Of a stretch of 64,000 bases of DNA, positions 44,230-54,276 are shown one piece after another. Made by a program: the position numbers and the translations under genes. How positions within the stretch are numbered: the first letter of the stretch is position 1; every line of letters starts with the position of its first letter. The notes beneath the pieces are model-generated. The model made no database searches, was not told the origin of the DNA, and saw only the letters and a list, made by a program, of their open reading frames with translations. The stretch is from Opitutia bacterium (GTDB lineage: Bacteria; Verrucomicrobiota; Verrucomicrobiia; Opitutales; Opitutaceae), in contig JACRHS010000008.1 of assembly GCA_016217595.1 (NCBI GenBank), forward strand, positions 62,001-126,000. The letters run 5' to 3'.

Positions 44230-44440
44230 GGTGGCGGTGGGTGAGGGGTTAGGGTCGAGCCGGACGTGAGATGCTGGCCAAGGTTCCCCAAGGCGAGCAA
44301 TGGCGTCGGCATCTTACTGTAAGAGACGCGGCCGGTCTGCCGGAGCGGACGCCGTCCTCGCCGATAATTTGAACTTTTTCTTCCGGCCATGCGACGTACG
44401 GGATAAACAACGCCCAACCAGCTTGCGCCGACCGGCTGCA

Positions 44441-44935
44441 ATGAACGCCACCCTGAACAACTTGGAGCAGCTCTACCGCGACCTCGCGCCGACGGTGCTG
44501 GCGTACTTTCGCCGGCAACCCGCGCTGGCTCCGGTGGCGGAGGACTTGTTGCAAGACACCTTCCTGCGCGCACTGCGCCGGCTGGACCGGCTGGGCGAAT
44601 CGGCTTCGCACCGGGCTTATCTTTTCGGCATCGCGCGACACGTGGGGCTTGATGCGTTGCGGCGGCGCCGGCCGCACGAACCGTTGACGCAGGAGCCCGC
44701 GGCGGCGGAAGATGCGCCCGATCCGCGTCTCGAACCGATGCGTCTCGCCATCGCCGAGCTGCCCGACGCGCAGCGGGAGGCGCTGTTGTTGAAACTCAAC
44801 CACGAACTCTCCTACGAGGAGATCGCCGAGGTGCTGGAGATTCCGGTCGGCACCGTGCGCTCCCGCTTGCACCACGCCGTGCTGCGGCTGCGCGTCACGC
44901 TCAAACCGGCCGATTTCAAAAAGGACTCACCATGA
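44441..44935 (+). CDS. ECF-type RNA polymerase sigma factor
   Basis: This 164-residue sigma factor has region 2 (EDLLQDTFLRALRRLDRL) and region 4 (ELSYEEIAEVLEIPVGTVRSRLHHAVLRLR), with no regions 1 or 3, as in ECF sigmas. It overlaps the next gene by four bases (ATGA), so the presumed anti-sigma is co-translated. The ATG at 44441 is used because the upstream extension is basic and not sigma-like. It diverges from the GH105 gene. Confidence 0.85.
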   Translation: MNATLNNLEQLYRDLAPTVLAYFRRQPALAPVAEDLLQDTFLRALRRLDRLGESASHRAYLFGIARHVGLDALRRRRPHEPLTQEPAAAEDAPDPRLEPMRLAIAELPDAQREALLLKLNHELSYEEIAEVLEIPVGTVRSRLHHAVLRLRVTLKPADFKKDSP

Positions 44936-45453
44936 AAACCGAAAATCTGGAAGCGCTGTTGCTCGATCGTGCACTGGGCGAATTGCGCCCGGAGGTCGCA
45001 GAGTTGCTCGACGAACACCTGGCGTCGCGACCCGAGCTCGCGGCGCAAGCCGCTGCGTTGGCGGATACCGTGCAAACAGCTCGATCAGCTGTGGCGGCAC
45101 CGACGCCGGTCAACCTGCCGCCGCTCGTCGTGGCGCCTCATCGCGGGGAACTGAGATCGTGGCCGTGGCGCGCGCAGAGTTGGGAACTGACCAAGCTCGC
45201 CGCGTGTGTCGCTCTCGGTCTCGCGGTCGGTTGGGCAGTTCGCTCCGGGCGTCCTGCGGCACAGCCGGCGTCCTCGGCGGTGGCAACGGTGGCGGCGCCG
45301 AGTTCGGCGTCGGGCACGTCCGGCCTGTGGTCAAAGGCGGCCTTGCTGGCCGAGCACCGGTTGCGCGCCGAAGCGGCGGCGCGACCGGGATCGCGTTACG
45401 AATTGCGTTGGGAAGCCCCGCTGAAAACGCCCCGAGTGGAGGAAAAACTATGA
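44932..45453 (+). CDS. Presumed membrane anti-sigma factor
   Basis: This 173-residue protein has an N-terminal cytosolic part (about 1-80; LDEHLASRPELAAQAAALADT) followed by one TM (about 84-104) and an extracytoplasmic tail. It lacks the HxxxCxxC zinc motif. Function as anti-sigma is inferred from coupling to the sigma gene and from topology. Its stop overlaps the start of the lipoprotein gene (ATGA). Confidence 0.65.
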   Translation: MKTENLEALLLDRALGELRPEVAELLDEHLASRPELAAQAAALADTVQTARSAVAAPTPVNLPPLVVAPHRGELRSWPWRAQSWELTKLAACVALGLAVGWAVRSGRPAAQPASSAVATVAAPSSASGTSGLWSKAALLAEHRLRAEAAARPGSRYELRWEAPLKTPRVEEKL

Positions 45454-46850
45454 AAACAGAAAACGTGTCCCGTTCATTTTCCCGCATCGCACTCGCGCCG
45501 CTGGCGCTGGTGTTTTTGCTGCTGGCCGGTTGTCTGGAGAAAACGCTCGTCTGGTCGCCCGATGGCCAGCGCGCCGCGGTGCTGGTCAAAGACGGACTGC
45601 GCCTGTGCGACGCGGAGGGCAAACTCACGCCGGTGTTGGCCCCCGATGTCTACCGGGCGGCGTGGCTTGGCGACTCACAGCAACTCGTGGTGGCGCGCAA
45701 ACACGTGGCAGCGACGTGGGTGGAGGTGGCCAAAGCCGCTGGACCGGATCGCGCGGCCGCGCTGATTGCACAGGCCGAGGCGGTTTGGCAAAAGGTGCAG
45801 ACCGGCGCATCCTGGGACTCAGTCCATTCGTTCTTCCATGATAACGGTGCGGCGGTGATGAGGATCTATTTGCGCGAGCGCTATGGCAGTGCGATCCGCC
45901 CGACACTGAGCGCGGAGGGATGGGCGCAGTTTGAAAAGCAGAACGCCGAAGTGCACGAGCTGCTCATGGCCCGGCTCGATGGCGACAAGCTCGTGATGGG
46001 CACGCAGCTCTCGGAGACGTTGGGTGAGATCAAAGAGATCCGGCTCGCACCGAGCGGGCAGACGGTCGCTTTCACCTACGAGACGAAAACCGGCAAAGAC
46101 GACCTGCTGCGACTTCAACTCGCGCGGGTCAACGGCTCCGGCGCGACTCCCGTGGCGGAGCGCGTGGCGATGTTCCCCGACTGGACGACCGACGGGCGGG
46201 CGCTGGTCTACGTGCAGGCCACGGGCGGCGAAACCAAGGACGATTTGCGTCTCGGCACGCTGGTGCGGCGCGAAGTGCTCGACGCCAGCGGCAAGATCGC
46301 CGTGCAAGACGAGGTGAAATATCTCGCCGGGTGGATTTTCTCGGCCAGCGCACGGGTGCGTTGTCTGCGCGACGGACGGATTCTTTTTAACGCTGCCGAG
46401 ATCAGCCTGCCCATCGCCGCGGCCGATTACGGCGAACAACGCGAGCAATTGTTCGCGCTCGATCCGGCCCGGCAGGCGACGTTGGTGCGCATGATCCCGC
46501 GCAAACGGGAGGAGAACCTGCCGCAATCGCTGGCGTTCTACGAGCCGAGCCCCGACGAGCGGCAGGTGCTGCTCGGATGGTTCGACGGCACGGTGGCGTT
46601 GCTCACATTGGCCACCGGCGAGGTGGACGAGGTGCAGAAAGGCGTGAAAGACGACGGACTGCAGGGCCAGCCGGTCTGGCGGACGAACGGCGAATTCAGT
46701 TACACGCGTCGTAGCAAAGCGCCCGACGGACAGAAACCCGTGCGCGATGCCGAGGTCGTGTTGCGGCGCGCCGACAAGAGCGAAACGGTGCTCAGCACGA
46801 GCTGGCCCGACGAACTTGTGCGGCACCTGGTCGGCGGCAAAAACAAGTAG
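45450..46850 (+). CDS. Beta-propeller-like lipoprotein
   Basis: This 466-residue protein has a lipobox (LLLAGC near residue 27) and then repeated strands resembling TolB/WD40 propeller blades: VWSPDGQRAAVLVKDG, LAPSGQTVAFTYET, FPDWTTDGRALVYV and PSPDERQVLLGW. It is likely anchored in the membrane, on the periplasmic side, and may pass an envelope signal to the anti-sigma. Its first residues (MKTEN) repeat those of the preceding gene. It converges with the next gene, with a 14-base gap. Confidence 0.7.
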   Translation: MKTENVSRSFSRIALAPLALVFLLLAGCLEKTLVWSPDGQRAAVLVKDGLRLCDAEGKLTPVLAPDVYRAAWLGDSQQLVVARKHVAATWVEVAKAAGPDRAAALIAQAEAVWQKVQTGASWDSVHSFFHDNGAAVMRIYLRERYGSAIRPTLSAEGWAQFEKQNAEVHELLMARLDGDKLVMGTQLSETLGEIKEIRLAPSGQTVAFTYETKTGKDDLLRLQLARVNGSGATPVAERVAMFPDWTTDGRALVYVQATGGETKDDLRLGTLVRREVLDASGKIAVQDEVKYLAGWIFSASARVRCLRDGRILFNAAEISLPIAAADYGEQREQLFALDPARQATLVRMIPRKREENLPQSLAFYEPSPDERQVLLGWFDGTVALLTLATGEVDEVQKGVKDDGLQGQPVWRTNGEFSYTRRSKAPDGQKPVRDAEVVLRRADKSETVLSTSWPDELVRHLVGGKNK

Positions 46851-46864
46851 GCGTTTGCCTGCGC

Positions 46865-48097
46865 TCAGAGATTCTTTTCACGGAACCGGCGGATCTCCAT
46901 CGGCTGATCCGCCGGATAAAAAGCCCGGACATCGGCCAGCGTCATCAAAATCCACGGCATGGCGAACGAGAGTCCGTTTTTGGTGAAGACAATGTCGTCG
47001 GCCACGTAGACGCAGGCGTGCACCGCGGTGCCGTCGGGGCGCGTGAAAAACAGCAGATCGCCCAGCTTGGATTCACCCGGCACCGGGAAGTACTGCTGAA
47101 TGAGGGTCTGCTTGACGAAGTCGATGTCGGCGAAGCGCGTCTCCGGCTCCTGTTTGAAGAAATTGAGCGCGGTCCAGAAACAGTCGCGATTGGCATCGGC
47201 CGGATTATCCGACGGCAGTGGATAAGTATAGAGCAGGGAGCGGGCAAATTTGGGCAACAGATGCACGACGTCGATGGTGGTGCCACCGGGCAGACGCGCG
47301 GCGGATTGCAGCAGCGGTTTGACGTCCTTCGAGCGCGGTCCGCGGCCCCAGTAACGGGCAAGCGTTTCGATGTCGGAGTCGGGGCGGACGCGCAGTTTGA
47401 GCAGCAGGGTGGACTTGCGCGAAAGGGTTTTCACGAACCGGGAGCGTTCCTCGGCCGACTCCAGCCGCGGCAAAACGGCATCGCAGTCGGAGAAGATCAA
47501 CGAGGTGCCGCGGCGATAGAGAAATTTGCTGACGAAGGCGGTGGTCTCGTTGGACAGCCCGCTGTTCTCGAACCATTCGCCCGCACCTTCGGCGCGGAAG
47601 CGGAACGGTTCGCTCTGGGCGTGATTTTCGGGGAAGGCGGCAAGTGCCGTGTAGAGCCGGGTGCGGGCAGGATTGCTCAGTCCCAGGACGAATTCGGGCG
47701 TGGCGCGCACGACGATGCCGTCCGTTACGACTTCAAGATTCACGGTCGAGCCAGTCAGTCGCAACAGAGTCGTGTCGAGCCCGGCGCTTTGCCAAAGCGC
47801 GGTCAGCTGTTCCTTGGTGTACCCTTTGAAGAACCAGCGGATTTCCTTCGGGTCAGGGAAATTATCCGACACAAAATCCTCGGGCGGTTCGATCAGGATT
47901 CGGGAATACTCCAGCTCGCCCCATGGTCCGGGTTTGCAGCGCAGGGTTACGGGCGTGGATGGCTGGGCGGATGGGGCGGGGCTGGCGATCGCAGGTGTGA
48001 CCGTGCGCTCGGACTTGGGGTATTTAAACATCCATCCGACGAAAATCCAGGGGGCGAGCAACAACAGCCCCAGCACCCAGAGTGCAGGGCGGGACAC
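46865..48097 (-). CDS. Membrane-anchored protein with possible NlpC/P60-like fold
   Basis: This 410-residue protein has one N-terminal TM or signal anchor (about 5-25), a Pro-rich linker (about 36-50) and a large extracytoplasmic part. Near the C-terminus, RDCFWTALNFF and GDLLFFTRPDGTAVHACVYV match the Cys and His blocks of papain-like NlpC/P60 peptidases, which suggests cell-wall hydrolysis. The third catalytic residue is not clear. The rest of the protein is unrecognised. Confidence 0.5.
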   Translation of the reverse strand: MSRPALWVLGLLLLAPWIFVGWMFKYPKSERTVTPAIASPAPSAQPSTPVTLRCKPGPWGELEYSRILIEPPEDFVSDNFPDPKEIRWFFKGYTKEQLTALWQSAGLDTTLLRLTGSTVNLEVVTDGIVVRATPEFVLGLSNPARTRLYTALAAFPENHAQSEPFRFRAEGAGEWFENSGLSNETTAFVSKFLYRRGTSLIFSDCDAVLPRLESAEERSRFVKTLSRKSTLLLKLRVRPDSDIETLARYWGRGPRSKDVKPLLQSAARLPGGTTIDVVHLLPKFARSLLYTYPLPSDNPADANRDCFWTALNFFKQEPETRFADIDFVKQTLIQQYFPVPGESKLGDLLFFTRPDGTAVHACVYVADDIVFTKNGLSFAMPWILMTLADVRAFYPADQPMEIRRFREKNL

Positions 48098-48322
48098 TTG
48101 GAAAACCGAGTGGCGGGGCGGGTCTGCGGGAGAGTTTATGGCCGGAAAGGAGTTAGCTCTGGAGATAAAGCCGGCCCGTGGCCTGTCGATGCCGAAGTGT
48201 GTCGGGGGCGGATGCGCGACGGTGTAATGCGGCGTGATAGTTCAGTGCGTGGGTACGCAATGTCGGTGGCGCGGAAATTTTTTGTTTATTCCCGACCGGG
48301 TGCCGCTCATACATCCCATTTT
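48098..48322. other. Intergenic region before serS
   Basis: The 225 bases between the membrane-anchored protein gene (minus) and serS (plus) should hold two divergent promoters. I see no clear T-box: no specifier loop or T-box sequence is evident for serS. Confidence 0.35.
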
Positions 48323-49594
48323 ATGCTCGATCCGAAACTCCTCCGCGAATCGCCCGAACTCGTCCGCGCCGCGATTGCCAAGAAACACCTCGACGTCGAT
48401 CTCGATGCCGTGCTGGCGCTCGACGCCCAGTGGCGCGCCCTGTTGTCCGAGGTCGAAGCGTTGCGCGCCAAACAGAAGGCGGCCAACAACGAGATGGCGG
48501 CGCTCAAGAAGGGCTCGCCGGAGTTTCTCGCCAAGGTGCAGGAGATGAAGGCCGTCTCCGCGCAGGTGAAAGCCGAGGAGGCCCGGCTGGGCGAGGTCGA
48601 GGCCAAGTGGCGCGGCGCCATGCTCACGTTGCCCAACATCCCGCACGCCAGCGTGCCCGAGGGCCGTACGCCGGAGCAAAATGTCGTTTTCTCCACACAC
48701 GGCGACACCACGGCGGTTTCGCCCCATGCAAAATCGCACTGGGACATCGCGGGCTTCGACCGGCTGTTTGACTTCGCCCGCGGCGCGAAAGTCACCGGCG
48801 CGGGATTTCCGTTCTACGTCGGCGACGGCGCGCGGTTGGTGCGTTCACTGATCCAGTTTTTCCTCAACGAGGCGAGCCGCGCCGGTTATCAGGAGGTCAA
48901 CCCGCCCGTGGTCGTCAACGCCGCCAGCGCCACCGCCGTCGGCCAGCTCCCGGACAAAGAGGGCATGATGTACCAGACGGTGGAGGATCAATTCTACCTC
49001 ATCCCGACTGCCGAGACGCCGCTGACCAATTTCTTCCGCGACGAGATTCTCGACGAGGCGGCGCTGCCGGTTTTCCGCTGCGCGTACACGCCGTGCTTCC
49101 GCCGCGAGGCCGGCAGCTACGGCAAGGATGTGCGTGGACTCAACCGTCTGCACCAGTTCGACAAGGTTGAGCTGCTCAAGTGGGTGCACCCGTCGCAAAG
49201 CTACGTGGAGCTCGATTCGTTGCGCGATCACGCTGAGAATCTGTTGCGCCAACTGGAGCTGCCGTACCGCGTGCTGCTCATGTGCGGCGGCGACCTCGGC
49301 TTCACGCAGGCGAAGAAGTACGACATCGAAGTGTGGTCGGGCGGCCAGAAGCGCTGGCTCGAAGTTTCCAGCTGTTCGTGCTTCGAGGCGTTCCAGGCGC
49401 GCCGGGCGCAGATACGTTTCCGCGCGAAGGAAACCGGCAAACCGGAGCTCGTGCACACGCTCAACGGCTCGGGCCTCGCGGTGCCGCGCGTGCTCGCTGC
49501 GTTGCTCGAAAACAATCTCCAGGCTGACGGCCGGGTGCGTATCCCGACTGTGCTGGTGCCTTATTTTGGCAAAGAATACCTCAGCTTCGCCTAA
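48323..49594 (+). CDS. serS: Seryl-tRNA synthetase
   Basis: This 423-residue class II synthetase charges tRNA-Ser. It has an N-terminal coiled-coil arm (about 25-105), class II motif 2 (FRREAGSYGKDVRGLNRLHQF) and motif 3 (GSGLAVPRVLAALLENN). TAETPLTNFF is the serine-binding region. Length is normal. The ATG at 48323 is used; the frame is open upstream but not protein-like. The tilS gene begins before or just after its stop. Confidence 0.95.
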   Translation: MLDPKLLRESPELVRAAIAKKHLDVDLDAVLALDAQWRALLSEVEALRAKQKAANNEMAALKKGSPEFLAKVQEMKAVSAQVKAEEARLGEVEAKWRGAMLTLPNIPHASVPEGRTPEQNVVFSTHGDTTAVSPHAKSHWDIAGFDRLFDFARGAKVTGAGFPFYVGDGARLVRSLIQFFLNEASRAGYQEVNPPVVVNAASATAVGQLPDKEGMMYQTVEDQFYLIPTAETPLTNFFRDEILDEAALPVFRCAYTPCFRREAGSYGKDVRGLNRLHQFDKVELLKWVHPSQSYVELDSLRDHAENLLRQLELPYRVLLMCGGDLGFTQAKKYDIEVWSGGQKRWLEVSSCSCFEAFQARRAQIRFRAKETGKPELVHTLNGSGLAVPRVLAALLENNLQADGRVRIPTVLVPYFGKEYLSFA

Positions 49595-50642
49595 ACGCAG
49601 ATCGCGGAGTGTCGCGTGGCCGGCCGGGGCCGAAGCGCTCGCGGAGCGATTGCCGCGGGCGCAGCTGCATCCGGAAACATTGGCGTGGGCCGAGGGCCGC
49701 CGGGCCGCCGCGCGCGGACCGTGGGCAGTGGCGTTTTCCGGCGGCGCGGATTCGCTCGCGCTGCTGCTCTTGTTGTGGGCGCACTGGCCCGAGCGGCGCG
49801 ACCGACTGGTGGCGCTGCATTTCAACCACCGCCTGCGTGGCACCGCGAGCGACGGCGATGCGGAGTCTTGTCGCGAAGTCTGTCGCGCGTTGAAGGTGAA
49901 ATTGCGCATCGGCGTCTGGCGACACTCGCGGCCCGATGCCAGCGAAGCGACGGCGCGCGCGGCCCGGATGGCGTTTTTCGCGGAGGCGATGGCGGCGACG
50001 GGGGCGTCGGCGTTGTGGTTGGGACACCAGCAGGATGACATTGCCGAGACCCTGTTGATGCGTCTGGCGCGCGGCAGCGGGACGGCGGGGTTGGCCGCGC
50101 CGCGTCCGGTACAGACGATGCCGTCCGGTCGGGTGCATGTGCGTCCGCTGTTAACTTTGAAAAAGACCGAGCTCTGCGCGGCGTTGCGCGCGGCCGGTCT
50201 GCCTTGGCGCGAGGACGCCACCAACGCCACCGGCGATTTTTTCCGCAACCGCATCCGCCGCGCGGTGCTGCCGGCCTGGCAACGGGCGGCGACCGGGCGC
50301 GATGCGTTGGCGGGCGCAGCGTTGGCGCGCGAGTTGTTGGCGGAGGACGATGCGGCGCTGGAGGCCTGGCTGGACGAATTGCGGCCGCTGCGCCGTGGAG
50401 CGAAGCTGGATATGGCGGTGCTTTCGGGCAAACCGCGCGCTCTCTGGCGGCGGGCCTTGCACCGCTGGCTGGCCGCGACGCCTTATATCGGCGATTTATC
50501 GCGGCAAGGTTTCGAGGCCTTGTTGCTCGCGGCGATGGCCGGGCGGACCACCCGCCACAGTCTTGGTCGCGATGGTTTTGCTGTCATTCGTGCCGGACAA
50601 CTGAGCTTCAAGCGGGCAAAGGCGCGACTTCTGGCGAAATAA
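49566..50642 (+). CDS. tilS: tRNA(Ile)-lysidine synthase
   Basis: This enzyme converts C34 of the CAU tRNA-Ile anticodon to lysidine, so that it reads AUA. The PP-loop SGGADS is clear, followed by LVALHFNHRLRG and LWLGHQQDDIAETLLMRLARG. The C-terminal part covers about residues 200-358. There is no in-frame ATG, so the start is a non-ATG codon. TTG at 49566 (overlapping serS by 29 bases) gives MAKNTSASPKRRS and 358 residues. TTG at 49650, with a GGAG sequence just upstream, gives a shorter protein. The end is certain, the start is not. Confidence 0.8.
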   Translation: MAKNTSASPKRRSRSVAWPAGAEALAERLPRAQLHPETLAWAEGRRAAARGPWAVAFSGGADSLALLLLLWAHWPERRDRLVALHFNHRLRGTASDGDAESCREVCRALKVKLRIGVWRHSRPDASEATARAARMAFFAEAMAATGASALWLGHQQDDIAETLLMRLARGSGTAGLAAPRPVQTMPSGRVHVRPLLTLKKTELCAALRAAGLPWREDATNATGDFFRNRIRRAVLPAWQRAATGRDALAGAALARELLAEDDAALEAWLDELRPLRRGAKLDMAVLSGKPRALWRRALHRWLAATPYIGDLSRQGFEALLLAAMAGRTTRHSLGRDGFAVIRAGQLSFKRAKARLLAK

Positions 50643-50707
50643 CTCGGCGGCTTCATTGACTTATCTGTAGGGAACCCCCAGCGTTTTCCCTCAGTCCAAA
50701 TCGCTCA

Positions 50708-52726
50708 ATGTCCGATAACGACCTCAAGAAAAAGCGCCGTCCGCTCAAGAATCTGCCGCCCGATCGGTTTCAGCCCAAGGTGTTGCTCATCTGGCTCGCC
50801 ATCGTGGCTGCGGTCTTGGCGTTATTCTATCTCACGCCCGAACGCGGCAGTAAAACGCTGGTGTACGGCATTCAAAAGGTCGTCAGCCTGGCCGAAGAAG
50901 GGAAAATCAAATCCGGGCGCATTCGGCCCGACCCGTCTGGTGGACGCGACTGGGCCATCATCGAAGGCGAACTCAAGGAAGCGGAGCAGGATGCGCAGGG
51001 CGGTAAAGCCACGCGGTTCGAAGCTTCTGGTCGCTTGACCGATGGCAACATGGAGCGCCTGCAAAAAGCGCAGGTTTTCCATGAGCAGCCCGCGACCAAT
51101 ACGTTCGCGATCATCCTGCAGCAGGTGATCCCCTTCGTTATCATCATCGGATTGCTCTATTTTCTGTTCGTCCGCCAGCTGCGCAATGCCGGACGCGGCG
51201 CGCTCAGCTTCGGCAAGAGCCGGGCCAAACTGCTCACGCGCGATCGCGACAAGATCACGTTCTCTGACGTCGCCGGCTGCGATGAGGCCAAGGAGGAGAT
51301 CAGTGAAGTCGTCGAGTTTCTGAAGGACCCGAAGAAGTTCACCAAGATGGGCGGCCGGATTCCGAAGGGCATCCTGCTCGTCGGTCCTCCGGGTACCGGC
51401 AAAACGATGCTGGCCAAAGCCGTCGCCGGCGAGGCCGACGTGCCATTCTTCTCGGTGTCGGGTTCGGACTTTGTCGAAATGTTTGTCGGCGTCGGCGCCA
51501 GCCGCGTGCGCGACATGTTCGAGCAGGGCCGCAAGAATGCCCCGTGCATCATCTTCATCGACGAAATCGACGCGGTGGGTCGCCAGCGCGGCGCCGGTCT
51601 CGGCGGCGGCAACGATGAACGCGAGCAAACGCTCAATTCGCTGCTGGTCGAGATGGACGGTTTCGACACCACCGAGGGAGTGATCATCGTGGCTGCGACC
51701 AACCGCCCCGACGTTCTCGATAACGCGTTGCTGCGTCCGGGACGTTTCGACCGGCAGATTTACGTGGCGTTGCCCGATCTCATCGGCCGCGAACAAATCC
51801 TCCGGGTGCACGCACGGAAAATCAATTTGTCGGAGAACGTCGAACTGGCGGTGCTGGCCCGCGGCACCCCCGGCCTTTCCGGAGCCGATCTCGCCAACTT
51901 GCTCAACGAAGGCGCGCTTCTGGCGGCCCGGCGCAACAAGAAGAAGGTCGACATGCAGGAGCTGGAGGACGCCCGCGAAAAAATTCAGTTTGGTCGCGAG
52001 CGCCGACGGCTCATGGACGACGAAGAGAAAAAGCTCATCGCCTATCACGAGGCTGGCCATGCATTGGTGCAGGCCGTTCTCGACGATGGCACCATGCCGG
52101 TGCACAAGGTCACCATCATCCCGCGTGGTGGCAGTCTCGGCAGCACGATGTTCATTCCGAAGAAGGACCAGCTGACCCGGGCGAAAAAGCGCGTGTTGGA
52201 CGACATCGCGACCACGCTGGGCGGCCGTGTGGCCGAAGAGCAGGTCATCGGTGACATCTCCAACGGCGCCTACGGCGACATCAAGCACATCACCAAAATG
52301 GCGCGCCACATGGTGTGCGACTGGGGCATGAGCGAAGAACTTGGCCCGATCGCTTTCGGCGAGAGTCAGGACACCGTGTTCCTCGGTCGCGAAATTACGC
52401 GCCAGGAGCATCTCTCCGAAGACACCGCGCGCAAGATCGACGCCGAAGTGCAGCGCATCGTCACCGAGCAGTTGACCCGTGCCCGCCAAATCATCGGCGA
52501 ACGCCGGAGCGCGCTCGACCTGATCGCCCAAGCGCTGATCGAGTACGAGACGATCGAGGGCAAGCATGTGCTCGAAATTCTGCAATACGGCGAAATCCGC
52601 ACACCGGTTACCCGGGTGGCGCCACCGGCCGGCGATGCGACCGCGGAAAAGAAACCAGCGGATCAACCCGCCAAATCGGAAGTCATTTCGCCAGGAGGCC
52701 ACGCTCCTGCGCCCAATCCGGCGTAG
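50708..52726 (+). CDS. ftsH: ATP-dependent zinc metalloprotease FtsH
   Basis: This 672-residue AAA protease has TM1 (about 25-43), a periplasmic domain (about 44-138), TM2 (about 139-158), Walker A GPPGTGKT and Walker B IIFIDEID. The second-region-of-homology [20 protein letters not shown] and the peptidase motif HEAGH follow. It degrades misfolded membrane and regulatory proteins. A Pro/Ala-rich C-terminal tail of about 40 residues ends it. A terminator follows at 52752-52778. Confidence 0.95.
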   Translation: MSDNDLKKKRRPLKNLPPDRFQPKVLLIWLAIVAAVLALFYLTPERGSKTLVYGIQKVVSLAEEGKIKSGRIRPDPSGGRDWAIIEGELKEAEQDAQGGKATRFEASGRLTDGNMERLQKAQVFHEQPATNTFAIILQQVIPFVIIIGLLYFLFVRQLRNAGRGALSFGKSRAKLLTRDRDKITFSDVAGCDEAKEEISEVVEFLKDPKKFTKMGGRIPKGILLVGPPGTGKTMLAKAVAGEADVPFFSVSGSDFVEMFVGVGASRVRDMFEQGRKNAPCIIFIDEIDAVGRQRGAGLGGGNDEREQTLNSLLVEMDGFDTTEGVIIVAATNRPDVLDNALLRPGRFDRQIYVALPDLIGREQILRVHARKINLSENVELAVLARGTPGLSGADLANLLNEGALLAARRNKKKVDMQELEDAREKIQFGRERRRLMDDEEKKLIAYHEAGHALVQAVLDDGTMPVHKVTIIPRGGSLGSTMFIPKKDQLTRAKKRVLDDIATTLGGRVAEEQVIGDISNGAYGDIKHITKMARHMVCDWGMSEELGPIAFGESQDTVFLGREITRQEHLSEDTARKIDAEVQRIVTEQLTRARQIIGERRSALDLIAQALIEYETIEGKHVLEILQYGEIRTPVTRVAPPAGDATAEKKPADQPAKSEVISPGGHAPAPNPA

Positions 52727-52751
52727 ACCGGACACTGATTTCGCATGATTC

Positions 52752-52778
52752 AAGCGCGGATGACCTCCGCGCTTTTTT
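52752..52778 (+). terminator. Intrinsic terminator after ftsH
   Basis: An exact 9-base-pair stem (52752-52760 with 52766-52774) with a five-base loop is followed by a T-run to 52778, 25 bases after the ftsH stop. Confidence 0.85.
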
Positions 52779-52857
52779 GTGGCCGTGCAGCGCCTTAGGG
52801 AGCGAAAAACTGCAAATCCGCCTTGGTTTTTTCGCACTGCCGCACACAGTCTCGCGC

Positions 52858-54228
52858 ATGAAGATTTGCTGCATCGGCGCCGGTTTTGTCGGAGGTCCCA
52901 CCATGGCCGTCATCGCCTTCAAGGCGCCTGACATTCAAGTGACCGTCGTGGACATGAACGCCCGCCGCATTGCGGAATGGAACTCGGACACACTGCCGAT
53001 TTACGAGCCGGGGCTCGACGAGATCGTCAGGCAGGCGCGGGGCCGGAATCTGCATTTCTCGACCGATGTCGTGGGCGGGATCAAATCAGCGGACATCATT
53101 TTCGTCGCGGTCAACACTCCGACCAAGACCTATGGCATGGGTGCGGGTCGGGCAGCGGATTTGCGCTTCATCGAATCGGTCGCGCGCACCATCGGCGAGG
53201 TTGCCGACGGGCCGAAGATCATCGTCGAGAAATCGACGATTCCGGTGAAAACCTCCGAGACGATCAAAGACATCCTGTCGGCGAGCGGACGCGGTGCGCA
53301 TTTTCAGGTGCTCTCGAATCCGGAGTTTTTGGCCGAAGGTACCGCGGTGCCCGACCTGCTGAATCCGGATCGGGTGCTGATCGGTGGCGAGCGGACGCCA
53401 GACGGCGAAAAGGCGGTGCAGACGCTGGCATCGGTTTACGCGCGCTGGGTGCCGCGCGAGCGCATCCTCACGACCAACCTATGGTCGTCGGAACTCTCCA
53501 AGCTGGTGGCCAACGCGTTTCTCGCCCAGCGCATCTCCTCGATCAACGCGATCTCCGCGTTGTGCGAAACCACCGGCGCCGATGTCGATGAAGTCGCCCA
53601 CGCCATCGGGCGCGACTCCCGCATCGGGCCGAAATTTCTCAAGGCCTCGGTCGGCTTCGGCGGCTCCTGCTTCCAGAAAGACATCCTCAACCTCGTCTAT
53701 CTTTGCGAAAGCTTTGGCCTGCCCGAGGTGGCGGCGTATTGGGAAAGCGTGGTCAAGATGAACGACTGGCAGAAGCGCCGCTTCGCCGAAAAAATCGTTC
53801 ACACCCTCTACAACACCGTCGCCGGCAAACGCATCGCCGTGCTCGGCTTCGCCTTCAAGAAAGACACCAACGACACGCGCGAGACCGCGGCGATTTCAGT
53901 GTGCCGCTCGTTGCTGGCGGAGCAGGCGCAGGTGGTGGTGTACGATCCGCGCGTGCCGGCGAAGCAGATCGAGGAAGAGGTTTTGGGCGATAACCGCGGC
54001 GAATCGGCTAAACGATTTTTCGTGGCTGGCAGCGTTGACGAAGCCGTCGCAGGCGCACATGCCGTGGCGATTCTCACCGAGTGGGACGAGTTTAAGACGC
54101 TCGATTTCACCCGGGTTTACGCTGCGATGGCCAAGCCGGCGTTTGTGTTCGACGGCCGCAATATTCTCGATCTGGCGAAACTGCGCGCCCTCGGCTTCCG
54201 CGCCCACGGCATCGGCAAGGCCGGCTGA
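52858..54228 (+). CDS. ugd: UDP-glucose 6-dehydrogenase
   Basis: This 456-residue protein oxidises UDP-glucose to UDP-glucuronate with NAD. It has [14 protein letters not shown] (NAD loop), [11 protein letters not shown] and the catalytic Cys in FGGSCFQKD (near residue 270), with [19 protein letters not shown] in the C-terminal domain. Length fits the eukaryote-like UGDH branch. UDP-glucuronate would feed surface polysaccharides. It is followed by recN on the same strand after 48 bases. Confidence 0.85.
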   Translation: MKICCIGAGFVGGPTMAVIAFKAPDIQVTVVDMNARRIAEWNSDTLPIYEPGLDEIVRQARGRNLHFSTDVVGGIKSADIIFVAVNTPTKTYGMGAGRAADLRFIESVARTIGEVADGPKIIVEKSTIPVKTSETIKDILSASGRGAHFQVLSNPEFLAEGTAVPDLLNPDRVLIGGERTPDGEKAVQTLASVYARWVPRERILTTNLWSSELSKLVANAFLAQRISSINAISALCETTGADVDEVAHAIGRDSRIGPKFLKASVGFGGSCFQKDILNLVYLCESFGLPEVAAYWESVVKMNDWQKRRFAEKIVHTLYNTVAGKRIAVLGFAFKKDTNDTRETAAISVCRSLLAEQAQVVVYDPRVPAKQIEEEVLGDNRGESAKRFFVAGSVDEAVAGAHAVAILTEWDEFKTLDFTRVYAAMAKPAFVFDGRNILDLAKLRALGFRAHGIGKAG

Positions 54229-54276
54229 CCTGATATGCTTTGACGCGCGCCCGGTTCGCTGACGGTTTTGCGTCGT

